A stretch of 64,000 bases of DNA from Natrinema saccharevitans (GTDB lineage: Archaea > Halobacteriota > Halobacteria > Halobacteriales > Natrialbaceae). Position numbers and translations under genes: made by a program. The stretch spans positions 1-64,000 of the forward strand of contig NZ_LWLN01000002.1 in NCBI RefSeq assembly GCF_001953745.1, written 5' to 3'. The notes beneath the pieces were generated by a model, which was not told where the DNA came from, did not search any database, and saw only the letters and a list, made by a program, of their open reading frames with translations. This document shows, in pieces, positions 54,407-63,384 of this stretch (positions within the stretch are counted from its first letter, which is position 1; every line of letters starts with the position of its first letter).

Positions 54407-55074
54407 CCTACTACCAGGACTACGGGCCGGACCGGACGCGCACGCTCGAGCCGGAACCGACGCTACACGACCCCGTCTCGATCACCGAGAGCGAACTCGG
54501 AGCGTGGACGGAGGTCCGGCATCACGCCCGGCTCAACGAGTCGGCGATCGGTGACTACACCTATCTCATGGAGCGCGTCCAACTCGATTACGCCACCGTC
54601 GGGAAGTTCGGCAACGTCGCGGCCGACGCCAGGCTCGGCCCGACGAACCACCCGATCGACCGGCCGACGGCCCACCACTTCACCTACCGGGCGGCGATGT
54701 ACGACCTCGGCAGCGACGACGAATCGATCTTCGAGTGGCGGGCCGATCAGCCGGTTGAGATCGGTCACGACGTCTGGATCGGGCACGGTGCGATCGTTTT
54801 GCCCGGGGTCACTATCGGTAACGGTGCGGTCGTCGGTGCCGGTGCCGTCGTCACCAAAGACATCCCCGCCTACACGCTCGTCGCTGGAGTCCCTGCCGAA
54901 CCGATCCGCCGGCGGTTCCCCGAGGACGTGGCCGCCCGCATCGAGGCGACCGAGTGGTGGCACTGGGACCACGCGACGCTGGCCGAGCGACTCGACGCGT
55001 TCCGTGATCTCGAGCGATTCCTCGCCGAGTTCGCTCCCGAAGAGAGCCGTCAGTGTGGACAGGCCGACGCGTGA
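54403..55074 (+). CDS. Phosphonate-operon hexapeptide-repeat transferase
   Basis: A 223-residue left-handed beta-helix protein of the family often found in C-P lyase and phosphonate clusters (phosphonate metabolism hexapeptide protein). Repeats run from [18 protein letters not shown] to [20 protein letters not shown] and [20 protein letters not shown], followed by [12 protein letters not shown]. It may acylate an aminophosphonate or intermediate using acetyl-CoA. The substrate is unknown. It overlaps phnE and the MFS gene by 4 nt each. Confidence 0.86.
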   Translation: MTYYQDYGPDRTRTLEPEPTLHDPVSITESELGAWTEVRHHARLNESAIGDYTYLMERVQLDYATVGKFGNVAADARLGPTNHPIDRPTAHHFTYRAAMYDLGSDDESIFEWRADQPVEIGHDVWIGHGAIVLPGVTIGNGAVVGAGAVVTKDIPAYTLVAGVPAEPIRRRFPEDVAARIEATEWWHWDHATLAERLDAFRDLERFLAEFAPEESRQCGQADA

Positions 55075-56297
55075 CCACCGAGCCGGTCGGCTCCCAACGT
55101 GAGCCCCGGCGCGGCCCGTTCAGTCTGCGAGAGCGCCACCGCGTCCTGCTGGTGACGGCGGCCGTACTGTTTCTGTCGGTGCTGGTCTGGTTTAATTACG
55201 CGGCCGTGCTGCCGCAGGTCGTCGATGACTGGGGACTGAGCGGAACGCAGGCCGGCGTCCTCTTCGGTGCGTTCCAGGCTGGGTACCTGGTCGCGATCCT
55301 CCCCGCTGGATGGCTTGCCGACCGCTACTCCCCACGGTGGGTGATCGCGGTTGGCGCGAGTGGAACCGCGCTGCCGAGCCTCGCGTTCGCCGCGGTAGCA
55401 GAGGGTGCGGTCCTCGGAACGGCCCTGCGGTTCTGCTCGGGGCTGTTCGTGGCGGGCGTCTACGTGCCGGGGATGCGGTTCATCAGCGACTGGTTTCCCG
55501 AGCGAGTCAGGGGTCGCGCGCTCGGGGCCTATATCGGGACCTTCGAGCTTGGAAGCGGGCTCGCGTTCGTCTCCGCCACAGCGGTCACTCAGATAACGGG
55601 TTGGCGGTTCGCGATCGCCGTGACGAGCGTCGGGGCGCTTCTTGTGTCGCCGCTGGTCGTCCGGTCGACGAGAGACGCGTCGAACCGTGCCCAACCCCAG
55701 TCGGGATTCGACTGGTCGCTTCTCGAAAATCGGACCTACCTGCTCGCGACCGGCGTCTACGCCTGGCACAACTGGGAGCTATTCGGCGTCCGGAGCTGGA
55801 TGCTCGCCTTTCTCGTCGCGACCCCCGCTTTCGCTGCGACGGGCTCGTCTCTACTCCCCGGAGTCCTCGTGGGCGCGATGATTGTCGCGAGCGGTGTCGG
55901 TAACGTTCTCGGCGGCTGGCTCAGCGACCGAGTCGGCCGACCGATCGTCCTCGCGGTCGGGCTCGGATCGAGCGCTGCGATCAGTGCCGTAATCGGCCTG
56001 CTCGGAGCCCTCTCGAGAGCGGTGCTGATTGTTCTCATTTTGATCTACGGTCTCGTCCTCGCGCTCGATAGCGCGCCGACGTCGACGCTCGTGACCGAGG
56101 TCGTCTCCGAGGAACGCGTCGGCTCCGCGCTCTCGTTGCAGTCACTTGCTGGTTTCTCAACGACGATTGTCTCTCCGATTGTCTTCGGGCTCGCACTCGA
56201 TCGGGGCGGATACGCCGCTGCCTTTCCGACGCTGGCAGCCGGCGCGGTCCTCGGGCTGTTGTTCGTCGGCGGGCTGGCGGTAAAACGGGCCAGTTAG
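55071..56297 (+). CDS. Major facilitator superfamily transporter
   Basis: A 408-residue MFS protein with about twelve hydrophobic helices, GTG start overlapping the previous stop (GTGA). [11 protein letters not shown] after helix 2 and [13 protein letters not shown] after helix 8 are the two classical MFS loops. It belongs to the phnD-C-E operon, so it may export or import a phosphonate-pathway product, such as an organophosphate. Its closest relative here is the fragment at 58797. Its stop overlaps the convergent regulator gene by 4 nt. Confidence 0.88.
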   Translation: MTTEPVGSQREPRRGPFSLRERHRVLLVTAAVLFLSVLVWFNYAAVLPQVVDDWGLSGTQAGVLFGAFQAGYLVAILPAGWLADRYSPRWVIAVGASGTALPSLAFAAVAEGAVLGTALRFCSGLFVAGVYVPGMRFISDWFPERVRGRALGAYIGTFELGSGLAFVSATAVTQITGWRFAIAVTSVGALLVSPLVVRSTRDASNRAQPQSGFDWSLLENRTYLLATGVYAWHNWELFGVRSWMLAFLVATPAFAATGSSLLPGVLVGAMIVASGVGNVLGGWLSDRVGRPIVLAVGLGSSAAISAVIGLLGALSRAVLIVLILIYGLVLALDSAPTSTLVTEVVSEERVGSALSLQSLAGFSTTIVSPIVFGLALDRGGYAAAFPTLAAGAVLGLLFVGGLAVKRAS

Positions 56298-57199
56298 ATT
56301 GCGGTGTGATCCGGCTGGTGGCCGGAGTGAATTTGCACCGCCAGTTCCGCGGCGTCGACCCAGTAGTAGATCGCTCGCTCGAGCGCCCGTGTAACCGTCA
56401 CCAGATAGCCGTACATGTCCGGATCGTACGCCGTCACGAGCTCGAACAGTTCGTCCAAGTCTCGGTGGACGGTCTCCTCCTGGTCGCGGAGCTGTCGGTG
56501 GACCGCGAGTTCACAGTCGAACAGGATTTCCGAGAAGTACTCGTTGATCCGCGTACCCGACGCGAAGATGTCTGCCATGCGCTCGCCAACGATCCCATTC
56601 GGACCGGTGCCCTCGCGGTCGACGACATCGGCGATGAAGCAGGCTCGATCCCCGACAATCTCGAGGTTCGTTGCGATGGTTGACAGGTCCGCTGCAACGC
56701 GGTTGCCCGGCCAGTCGGTCGTCAACGTGTATGACTTCAATTCCGCGAGGACCGCCGAGTAGCGCTCGTTGGTAAGCGACTCCAGAGTTTTTGCTGAGTG
56801 CTCTACGCTCTCGCCGAGAAATGCCGCGCGGGCGGCGTCGTACTGGCGCGTAGTCACTGACTCCAGGCGGTCGAGCAGTCCCAGCACTTCCGTCCCACGA
56901 TCACTGGTCTCTCCGTCCGATGCTATCTCCGCGCCGTCGGCATCGTCGTTGAACAATTTTGAGATGCGTCTCGAATTGTCGTACAGCGCTGCGTCGTCGA
57001 CGACGTAGCCTTTCTGGACTATCTCTTCGGCTTTGAGTTCCTGCAGCAACTCCGAGAGATACTGTTCGGAAATACCGACCGTATGCGCAAGTTCCTCTTT
57101 GGTTTCCGGTGCGATCCTGTCGATCGATTCGACGACCTGAGCACGCGTCGCGTCACGACCGCCTGTTCCCAGCGGGCGCTGCCATGTTCGATGGGACAT
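56294..57199 (-). CDS. Winged-helix/PhoU-domain regulator
   Basis: A 301-residue protein. The N-terminus holds a winged helix (RAQVVESIDRIAPETKEELAHTVGISEQYLSELLQEL, residues about 20-65). The rest is helical and PhoU-like (TRQYDAARAAFLGESVEHS, AADLSTIATNLEIVGDRACFIADVV). PhoU domains sense phosphate state through importers or kinases. Next to the phn operons it is a likely phosphorus-responsive regulator of phosphonate use. It is divergent from the second PhoU-domain gene. Confidence 0.82.
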   Translation of the reverse strand: MSHRTWQRPLGTGGRDATRAQVVESIDRIAPETKEELAHTVGISEQYLSELLQELKAEEIVQKGYVVDDAALYDNSRRISKLFNDDADGAEIASDGETSDRGTEVLGLLDRLESVTTRQYDAARAAFLGESVEHSAKTLESLTNERYSAVLAELKSYTLTTDWPGNRVAADLSTIATNLEIVGDRACFIADVVDREGTGPNGIVGERMADIFASGTRINEYFSEILFDCELAVHRQLRDQEETVHRDLDELFELVTAYDPDMYGYLVTVTRALERAIYYWVDAAELAVQIHSGHQPDHTAI

Positions 57200-57271
57200 A
57201 CCTGCTGGTCACGGCTGCCAGTATTAGGGCTGGTCCACAGATTGTTCGGACGATTATATAGCTCTATGACC

Positions 57272-57286
57272 AAATCGAATCGATTT
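57272..57286. promoter_or_regulatory. 15-bp perfect palindrome between two PhoU-type regulator genes
   Basis: AAATCGA-A-TCGATTT is a perfect inverted repeat with 7-bp arms and a 1-bp centre. It lies in the 197-bp divergent region, next to a minus-strand TATA box (TATATA at 57255-57260) of the winged-helix/PhoU gene. It is a good operator candidate for one or both regulators. Confidence 0.6.
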
Positions 57287-57396
57287 CGCCTTGAATCAAC
57301 TCTCTTGTATATGCTGTACTGATATATGTGTCTCACTATCGGCACGGACCATTCATACCAAATCTAAGGTTTCATCGGCCCCATGATGGTTCACGT

Positions 57397-58413
57397 ATGG
57401 AAACACGCAAAGTCCAACTCTCCGGAGGGACGACGTACACCATTTCGCTTCCGAAATCGTGGGCACAGGAACACGGCATCGACGCCGGGTCGGCGCTCTC
57501 GTTGTATCCCAACGGCGACGGTTCGCTGCTGGTCGAGGCGAAGGCCGACCGGTCGACTGAGACGCGGTCGACGACCGTGGACATCTCGACCGACTCGGAC
57601 AACGCTACCAGACAGTGGATTCACGCGCTTCACGCCGTCGGCTTCGATACGGTGACGTTGGTCGACAGGACGGGCCATTCCGCCGAGCGCCGTAAGGTTG
57701 TTGAGGACACGGTCGCGAACCTCTCCGGATTCGAGTTGCTGGAGGCTGGCGATACCAGAATTCAGCTGACGAACCTCATCGACGCCGAGAACGTCGACAT
57801 ACGAAAGTCGACACTGCGCCTCCGCCTCGTGATGCTCGGGATGCACCGTGACGCGGTGAGTGCCGTCGTGACTGACGACGAGACGCTGGCACAGCGCGTC
57901 ATCGACCGCGATAACGAAGCCGACAAGTTGTTCGCGATGGTGACCCGTCACTTCCGACGGGCACTGACGAACCTCCACGAGGTCGAGAAACTCGAGTACA
58001 CCCGGGACGAACTGTTCGAATATTACTACGTCAGCCGGCAGTTCGAGCGCATTGCCGATCACGCCGAGAAAATCGCTCGCTTCACCCTCGATTCTGATGT
58101 CACGATACCGGCGAATTTCGAGGATCGAATCGATTTGCTGGCCTCGAGTTCCAGGCATGTCATCAATACTGCCGCGGACGTGATCCTTGCCGACACCGGT
58201 ATCGAGGGAGCACACACAGCACTTACCGAACGGGACGATCTCACAGACGACCTCAGGGAGTTGGACCGGGAACTCTACACGCACGACGACCCCGCAGAGG
58301 CGTACGTCGTCGGTCTCCTTCTCGACAGTATCCGTCGGACCGCCGAGTACGGGGCGAACGTCGCCGGTATCGCCATTCAGCAGGTCGCACGCGACTGCGA
58401 ATGTCTCGAGTAA
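57397..58413 (+). CDS. AbrB/PhoU-domain phosphate-uptake-type regulator
   Basis: A 338-residue archaeal PhoU-type protein. The N-terminal SpoVT/AbrB-like DNA-binding domain is METRKVQLSGGTTYTISLPK with SWAQEHGIDAGSALSLYPNG. Two PhoU repeats follow (DRDNEADKLFAMVTRHFRRAL, VSRQFERIADHAEKIARF, and DSIRRTAEYGANVAGIAIQQV). Such proteins regulate phosphate transport genes in haloarchaea. The in-frame GTG start at 57328 is less likely because the family begins at the METRKVQ segment. With the divergent regulator it frames the phosphonate island. Confidence 0.88.
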   Translation: METRKVQLSGGTTYTISLPKSWAQEHGIDAGSALSLYPNGDGSLLVEAKADRSTETRSTTVDISTDSDNATRQWIHALHAVGFDTVTLVDRTGHSAERRKVVEDTVANLSGFELLEAGDTRIQLTNLIDAENVDIRKSTLRLRLVMLGMHRDAVSAVVTDDETLAQRVIDRDNEADKLFAMVTRHFRRALTNLHEVEKLEYTRDELFEYYYVSRQFERIADHAEKIARFTLDSDVTIPANFEDRIDLLASSSRHVINTAADVILADTGIEGAHTALTERDDLTDDLRELDRELYTHDDPAEAYVVGLLLDSIRRTAEYGANVAGIAIQQVARDCECLE

Positions 58414-58796
58414 CATTGCTCGGTACAGAGCCATTGAGACCCAACTTCACCGGCGAATGAATGACATTTAATTGATTCTGATCGCCATCCGAAGCTGCCA
58501 TCTTTCCATTTGCAGACATCTCTTTGGTAACGGTTCTGGCGAGTATGTTCGAGGAATGCGGGTAACAATTCTCGGCAATGTTTGTTCTGTACCGCACCGA
58601 CGGTCTTGTCGTTCATAGGCTTCCCAGTCGAGCATCCCGAAGCAGTAGCTTTCACAGAGTTCGCGGACTGCCTGCGGATCCAATACGATCGCGCCGGTCG
58701 ACATCGTCGCAGCTTGCAGTGTGGCCATATCTGGACCTTGCGGGGCGACCCCCGCACCCCTGCCAGAGGCAATAAACCGACGCGGGAGGTGCCTCC
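58414..58796. other. Junction region, about 380 bp, no firm gene
   Basis: A minus-strand frame at 58468-58728 (MSTGAIVLDPQAVRELCESY, then FGMLDWEAYERQDRRCG) could be the remnant of a small haloarchaeal protein, but I recognise no family. The region joins the end of the phosphonate island to an MFS fragment and looks like recombined DNA. Confidence 0.4.
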
Positions 58797-59232
58797 CTAG
58801 GCGCGGTCGGCAACGTTTTCGGTGGTACCCTGTCCGACCGAATCGGTCGGCAGATCGTCATCGCAGCCGGATTGACGGTCAGCGGGACGGTGAGCCTCTT
58901 GATCGGCGGACTCCAATGGCTCCCACTGTGGGCGCTCACGGGAGTGATCCTCGTCTATGGCATCGTCATCACCGTCGACAGCGCTCCGACGTCGACTATG
59001 ATCACCGAGGTCGTCGACGACGGCCGTGTCGGGTCCGCGCTGGCGATTCAGGCGTTCGAGACGCTCGCCGGCATCGTCGCACCGGTGATTTTCGGGGCTG
59101 CTGTCGACTACAGCGGATACGGTCTCGCCTTCCAGACACTGGGGTGTCGCCGTCTTTGTCGGTGTTGGTACGGTCGTTCTCGTGCGGTCACAGTTCGATA
59201 TTGAAACAAGTGCAATGGCGAGTTCCGACTAA
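58797..59232 (+). pseudogene. C-terminal fragment of an MFS transporter
   Basis: It begins within GAVGNVFGGTLSDRIGRQIV and continues VYGIVITVDSAPTSTMITEVV, GSALAIQAFETLAGIVAPVIFG. A frameshift near 59144 leads to VAVFVGVGTVVLVRSQF and a TAA at 59230. These segments align with the last third of the MFS protein at 55071 ([34 protein letters not shown]). The N-terminal two thirds are absent. Confidence 0.82.
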
Positions 59233-59268
59233 GAGGAAACTGTCAGTCTGGGCTCCGACACGTGACAT

Positions 59269-60384
59269 TCACGAGATGTCCCTGTACACCGAGAGAAAGC
59301 GCCGGATGTCCGATTCGGTGTTGAATCCGTGGATCGAGAGACGGATAACGTCCGGATCGCTGATCGGTTTCACCTGGATATCGTGCCTTGCCAGGCGTTC
59401 GACGGTGCGTTCTGGCGCGTCGTCGGCGATAGCGACGAGGCCCGATTCGAACGACTGCGGCGACAGGAGTGCCTCCGCCGGAAGTTCGTCTTTCAGGTGC
59501 CCAGTCAGCGACTCGATTCGGCGTTCGATCGTCGAGACACCGACTGACGTCGTTCGTTCGAGTGCCGTCCCGAGTCCGACGTAGGGGGCCGCCGATGTCG
59601 TCCCGATTTCGAGACGGCGAGCGTCGGGATGGGGGTCGAGCGTCGGCGACTCCCTGTCGACGCCTCGGTAGCTCACGTGGCGTGGACGTAACTGTGGAAC
59701 GACGTCCGAATCGACGTACAGAAAGCCCGCTCCCCAGGGACCGACGAGCCACTTGTGACTCGCCGCAGCGACGTAGTCCGCCCCCCATTCGGTCACGTCG
59801 ACAGGCACCTGCCCGACCGACTGAACGGCGTCGACGAGGACCTCTGCCCCCGCATCGTGGGCAATGTCAGTAATGTCGCTAATCGGCAGTCGCCGCCCGT
59901 ATTTTCGTGAGATCGAGCTCACACAGACCAACCGCGCGCCGTCGACGGCGTCTTTCAGCCGATCCAAATCGACGTGACCAGCGTCCGTTTCGAGGACGTC
60001 CAGGTTCAGGTCGTGCTCGCGTTCGAGGGCGTTCCAGGGAACGACGGCAGTGGGGTGTTCGAGGTCAGTTCGGACGACCCTGTCACCGCTCTCCCACTGG
60101 ATCGCGTTTGCAATACGGCTCGCCCCATCGCCGGTACTCTGCGTGAGGGCGATCTCTTCCGGGTGAGCGTTCAGGAAGTCCGCGACGTCTCGCCGTGTTT
60201 CCTCGAAAGCCTCGTAGACCGGTTGATACATGCCCTCCGCAGTCGGTGACTCGTATCCGTGCTGTTCGAGGAACGCCTGCATCGATTCGACGACGGCAAC
60301 GCTGCTCGGGCTACTCGAACCCGTATTCAGGTACGTTGCCTCGTTCGCTGCTGGGAGAGTCGCTCTGAAGCCGTCTAGGTCCAT
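59269..60384 (-). CDS. Class V aminotransferase (cysteine desulfurase/selenocysteine lyase-like)
   Basis: A 371-residue PLP enzyme. EATYLNTGSSSPSS, LTQSTGDGASRIANAI, DLEHPTAVVPWNAL, VLVDAVQSVGQVPVDV and the PLP-Lys in AASHKWLVGPWGAGFLY are typical of the class V NifS/CsdA-like group. A catalytic Cys loop is not evident, so it may be an aminotransferase or lyase rather than a desulfurase. It lies outside the phn operons. Any phosphonate role (for example an AEP transaminase) is unproven. Confidence 0.85.
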   Translation of the reverse strand: MDLDGFRATLPAANEATYLNTGSSSPSSVAVVESMQAFLEQHGYESPTAEGMYQPVYEAFEETRRDVADFLNAHPEEIALTQSTGDGASRIANAIQWESGDRVVRTDLEHPTAVVPWNALEREHDLNLDVLETDAGHVDLDRLKDAVDGARLVCVSSISRKYGRRLPISDITDIAHDAGAEVLVDAVQSVGQVPVDVTEWGADYVAAASHKWLVGPWGAGFLYVDSDVVPQLRPRHVSYRGVDRESPTLDPHPDARRLEIGTTSAAPYVGLGTALERTTSVGVSTIERRIESLTGHLKDELPAEALLSPQSFESGLVAIADDAPERTVERLARHDIQVKPISDPDVIRLSIHGFNTESDIRRFLSVYRDIS

Positions 60385-60525
60385 CGTTTCGATGTTGGGT
60401 GTATTCGAACACTCGGAGAGTAGCTCAGTCGGTCACCCTCGGAGAGCAGTGCCGCCGATTCGTCCGCGAACGTCTTCCCTGTCACTCGCTGGGCGGCGAG
60501 AAGAGTTCATGGCCGATGTGGACGA

Positions 60526-60951
60526 TCAGTCGTCGGAATGGAACTCGTCGAACAGGGCGACGACGCGCTGTTCGATATCGTCTCGAATCTCCCGGATCTG
60601 GTCCATGTCTTGGCCATCGGGATCTTCGAGTGCCCAGTCGCGAATATCGACCGACTCCGCATCGAGTTCGAGCGTCGAACAGCCCATGGTCGCGACGACG
60701 TCGCACGATTCGAGTTCGGCGGTCGAGACTTCCTGGGGCGTCCGCTCGGAGAGATCGAATCCCTCCTCACCCATCACGTCGACGACTTCCTCGTGGACGT
60801 GCTCGGCTGGATGGGTTCCTCCGGTGAGGATCTCGACGCTGTCTTCGAGATCGCGCCGCTCTCGCTCTCGTTCCGCGAACGCTGTCGACATCTGGCTGCG
60901 GCCGGCGTTCTGTACGCACACGAACGCGAACGTCGTCGAATCAGTAGACAT
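60526..60951 (-). CDS. Arsenate reductase/low-molecular-weight phosphatase-like protein
   Basis: A 141-residue LMW-PTP-fold protein with the P-loop C12-X5-R18 (CVQNAGRSQ) and the general-acid Asp in WALEDPDGQD. VATMGCSTLELDAESVDIRDW contains an additional Cys in the region where thioredoxin-linked arsenate reductases carry theirs. Arsenate reduction is likely. A broken ArsR-type regulator lies directly upstream, supporting an arsenic-resistance origin. The start is ATG 60951 (MSTDSTTFAFV). Confidence 0.85.
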   Translation of the reverse strand: MSTDSTTFAFVCVQNAGRSQMSTAFAERERERRDLEDSVEILTGGTHPAEHVHEEVVDVMGEEGFDLSERTPQEVSTAELESCDVVATMGCSTLELDAESVDIRDWALEDPDGQDMDQIREIRDDIEQRVVALFDEFHSDD

Positions 60952-61052
60952 GGTTACTGGTTCAGTGTCGCAGTCTTTAGCTTTCGTATGTGTACTATAG
61001 GTCCCACCGTATCTCTCAATAGAGCCGTTCGGGAGCCTCGCGTGGGGCCGCC

Positions 61053-61233
61053 TCATCTGCGAGATCCGTTGAGTGCGACGAGGAGTGCGTCGGCCCGCAC
61101 AGTCGTCCGGGTATTTTCGCCATTTCCCGTCTTTCCGACGAGTCATGAGTCCGGCGTCGGTGATCTGCGAGAGGGCATGACTGATCGCGCTGTCGCTGAC
61201 GTCGAGAAGCGGCGAAAATTCACAGACAGAGAG
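61053..61233 (-). pseudogene. ArsR-family regulator remnant
   Basis: The frame reads VCEFSPLLDVSDSAISHALS, QITDAGLMTRRKDGKWRKY, which is an ArsR helix-turn-helix and wing. A frameshift around 61095-61125 separates it from RADALLVALNGSRR and the TGA. Sequence before the VCEF segment is cut by a TAA at 61234, so the N-terminus is missing. It lies just upstream of the arsenate-reductase-like gene on the same strand. Confidence 0.75.
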
Positions 61234-61600
61234 TTAATCATGCGTATCTCTCGTACGACGAACTCGCATCGACCATCGAGAATTCCACCGACCCACAGAA
61301 AGCGTAGATGGCCACCACACGGACACCAGCCAAAGAAGTTGTCGAGCCGAATAGCGACGACATATCCTGATGTTCCGAATACGGAACGTGGTCCAGATTA
61401 TGCCAATAATCACGACCACTTTGAAGTACCCCGACGCCGTCCGGTAAGCACGAATGCTGCAATCGTCTCGTGAGGCCGCTTCCCCGGGTAGAGCCGCCAT
61501 GACTGGGATGCCACTTTGCTCTGAATTTAGTTAGCGTGCGTCGACAGAATGGTTGGAAACTGACATCGATATAGAACGAACAACCTCAACCTATATTAAG
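61234..61600. other. Intergenic region with a short palindrome
   Basis: About 370 bp without a firm gene. A short plus-strand reading (SYDELASTIENSTDPQKA before a TAG near 61302) may be the tail of a DUF7344-like regulator, but too little remains to call. A palindrome GTTCCG-AATA-CGGAAC lies at 61372-61387. Confidence 0.4.
61372..61387. promoter_or_regulatory. Short palindrome GTTCCG-AATA-CGGAAC
   Basis: It has 6-bp arms with a 4-bp spacer in otherwise non-coding DNA. It could be an operator of the lost arsenic regulator or of a deleted gene. Nothing else supports a role. Confidence 0.35.
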
Positions 61601-62667
61601 AGGGTGTCATAGAACGAGTAGCACACCAAAGAGCAGGGTGAACGCTGTGGTGGATGAGCCCAGCGACCCTGCAAGAGCAGTCTTCGGTAGAGACGTTCTT
61701 CAATGTCGTGGAGACAGAGACGCTAGCGTTGTTTGAGCATCTCTCCTTCGAGTTTCTCGAAGAGTTCGACGTGTTCGCCCCGGCGGAGACGGGGCGAACA
61801 CGAGATCATGAGCCACCAGAGATGATGCGTGGCTTCCTCCATTGCTACTATAAAGACATCTACGGCATCCGCCCCGTTGAACGAGAACTTCAGAATGCAG
61901 TTGTCTGTCTCAGTTGTGGCTTCGATCGACCGCCGTCGAGAGACGCGGTCGATCGCTTTCTCACCGATCTCGAACACGTCGTTGACGAAATCTTCGACCA
62001 CCTCGTCGAGCAGGCCGCCCGCCGCGGCCTGCTCGACTTGACCTACTGCATCGATTCAACTGACGTGAGAACGATGCCAGCCGATCAAGATGCGTCGAAA
62101 TGCTACGATCCAACCGCCGAAGAATACTACTACGGCTACGGCTGCACGATCGTCTCGACCGGACAAAAGATCCCTATTGCCGCGGAATTCACCGAGAGCA
62201 AACAAGCACCAGAAGAGACGGCGATGCGCGTCACGCGTGACGCGCTCGCCGTCGCCAAGCCGATCTGGATGGTCGGTGATAGTGCCTACGACACGCTTGA
62301 CTGGCACGACCACCTGCTGGCCGCAGGGGTCGTGCCAGTCGCTCCGTACAACGCACGAAACACTGACGACCCGAAAGATATCGAGTACAGGGTCGAAGAC
62401 CGCATCACTGAGCACAGTAAGGACGTTCAGTTGAAGCAGTCGACGTTAGACGAGACGTACAACCGCCGCACAGGAGTCGAACGAACCAACAATGCAGTCA
62501 AAGACTGCGGCCTCGGGCACGTCCGAGCCCGAGGCCGCGTCCATGCACGAGCGCAGGTATTTCTTGCTCTATGTCTCCGTCTCGTCGTTGCGATCACCAA
62601 CTATGAACGTGGAGACAACCCAGGAAGTACCGTGATCTCGGTGTGAGAAGACTTCTATGACACCCTA
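61601..62667 (+). mobile_element. Apparently intact DDE insertion sequence with 9-bp target duplication
   Basis: The 1,067-bp element starts AGGGTGTCATAGAA and ends with its complement TTCTATGACACCCT plus one base, so there are 14-bp perfect terminal repeats. The 9-bp sequence TATATTAAG flanks both sides (61592-61600 and 62668-62676), a clean target duplication. The transposase gene fills most of the element and appears intact. This is the youngest mobile element in the window. Confidence 0.88.
61654..62646 (+). CDS. DDE transposase (IS4/IS5-superfamily, haloarchaeal ISH type)
   Basis: A 330-residue transposase. Catalytic positions are visible as Asp in YCIDSTDVR, Asp in WMVGDSAYDT and Glu in RRTGVERTNN, with the YYYGYGCTIVSTGQKIP strand between. 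The N-terminus FFNVVETETLALFEHLSFEF matches a widespread haloarchaeal IS family. I cannot name the exact ISH type. No frameshift or stop is seen. Confidence 0.9.
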   Translation: MSPATLQEQSSVETFFNVVETETLALFEHLSFEFLEEFDVFAPAETGRTRDHEPPEMMRGFLHCYYKDIYGIRPVERELQNAVVCLSCGFDRPPSRDAVDRFLTDLEHVVDEIFDHLVEQAARRGLLDLTYCIDSTDVRTMPADQDASKCYDPTAEEYYYGYGCTIVSTGQKIPIAAEFTESKQAPEETAMRVTRDALAVAKPIWMVGDSAYDTLDWHDHLLAAGVVPVAPYNARNTDDPKDIEYRVEDRITEHSKDVQLKQSTLDETYNRRTGVERTNNAVKDCGLGHVRARGRVHARAQVFLALCLRLVVAITNYERGDNPGSTVISV

Positions 62668-62697
62668 TATATTAAGACAAAGCACGAACTGTCGCTT

Positions 62698-63237
62698 ATG
62701 ACCGAAGATAAATCAAACTCCGAGAGCCTGATGGACCGTCAGACCACGGGTGAAGACCGTGTACGGATGGTCGCACGACAGTTGTCGGAGCCGCGGACGG
62801 CAAACTGGATCGCGTCTGAAGCGGGCTGGTCACACGAACCCACCAAGCGCGTCCTCGAGCGACTCGTCGACGACGGGATCCTTCACCGTGACGAGAGTGG
62901 CACTCATACCACGTACTATCCCGATTACCGTCGTCAGGCGATGCAAGAGGCAATGCGCCTTCGAGATAGCGGTCACACTGTCGAGGAGCTCACGGATCGG
63001 CTCGCCGACATGAAGGCACAAATCTGTGATTGGAAGGATAAGTTCGATGTCGAGTCGCCGAACCAGCTTCGTGGGACGCTCGCCAACGAGACCCTTGACG
63101 CTGACGAAGAAGACTATCGACGTGAGATCGCTCGTGAGTGGGAGCATCTCCAGCGCCGCATCAAAATCGTCGGGTTCGCCATCCGCGAGTGGGACTTCCT
63201 GTCCCCAACGACAGAGCCCGCTGAGGCCAGCAGCTAA
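62698..63237 (+). CDS. Haloarchaeal winged-helix protein (DUF7342-like)
   Basis: A 179-residue protein. The helix-turn-helix is VARQLSEPRTANWIASEAGWS with TKRVLERLVDDGILHRDESG, then the wing THTTYYPDYRRQ, then a helical region MKAQICDWKDKFDVESPNQL. It resembles DUF7342, a common haloarchaeal regulator-like family. Its TATA box is formed by the target duplication of the IS upstream (TATATATTA at 62666-62674, 24-32 nt before ATG). A partial gene and a PadR fragment follow. Confidence 0.72.
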   Translation: MTEDKSNSESLMDRQTTGEDRVRMVARQLSEPRTANWIASEAGWSHEPTKRVLERLVDDGILHRDESGTHTTYYPDYRRQAMQEAMRLRDSGHTVEELTDRLADMKAQICDWKDKFDVESPNQLRGTLANETLDADEEDYRREIAREWEHLQRRIKIVGFAIREWDFLSPTTEPAEASS

Positions 63238-63240
63238 CGG

Positions 63241-63384
63241 ATGTCGGTCCCGCATCCCGGTGGTGACCCGAACGCGAATCTCTATGCCCAGCTGAAGCGG
63301 GATGTCCTCGACCGTGTCCCACAGATCACGGCAATCGAGTACGAACGAGATCCACCACGGACGACTGTATCCCAACCTCGATGA
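63241..63384 (+). pseudogene. N-terminal fragment of the gene following the DUF7342-like gene
   Basis: It begins 3 nt after the previous stop and reads MSVPHPGGDPNANLYAQLKR, then DVLDRVPQITAIEYERDPPR and TTVSQPR before TGA. The first 43 residues look like a genuine haloarchaeal protein start. After TTV the frame enters DNA that codes for PadR in another frame, so the rest of this gene was lost in a fusion. Confidence 0.65.

Noticed and set aside
58468-58728. An 86-codon minus-strand frame in the junction region
   Set aside because: A few residues look protein-like (CESYCFGMLDWEAYE), but there is no family match I recognise, and the DNA around it is recombined. It is mentioned only as a possible remnant.
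59269-60384. Class V aminotransferase as a phosphonate-specific PhnW
   Set aside because: The family resemblance is to cysteine desulfurase/selenocysteine-lyase-like proteins. It is not in a phn operon and no phosphonatase (PhnX) lies nearby.
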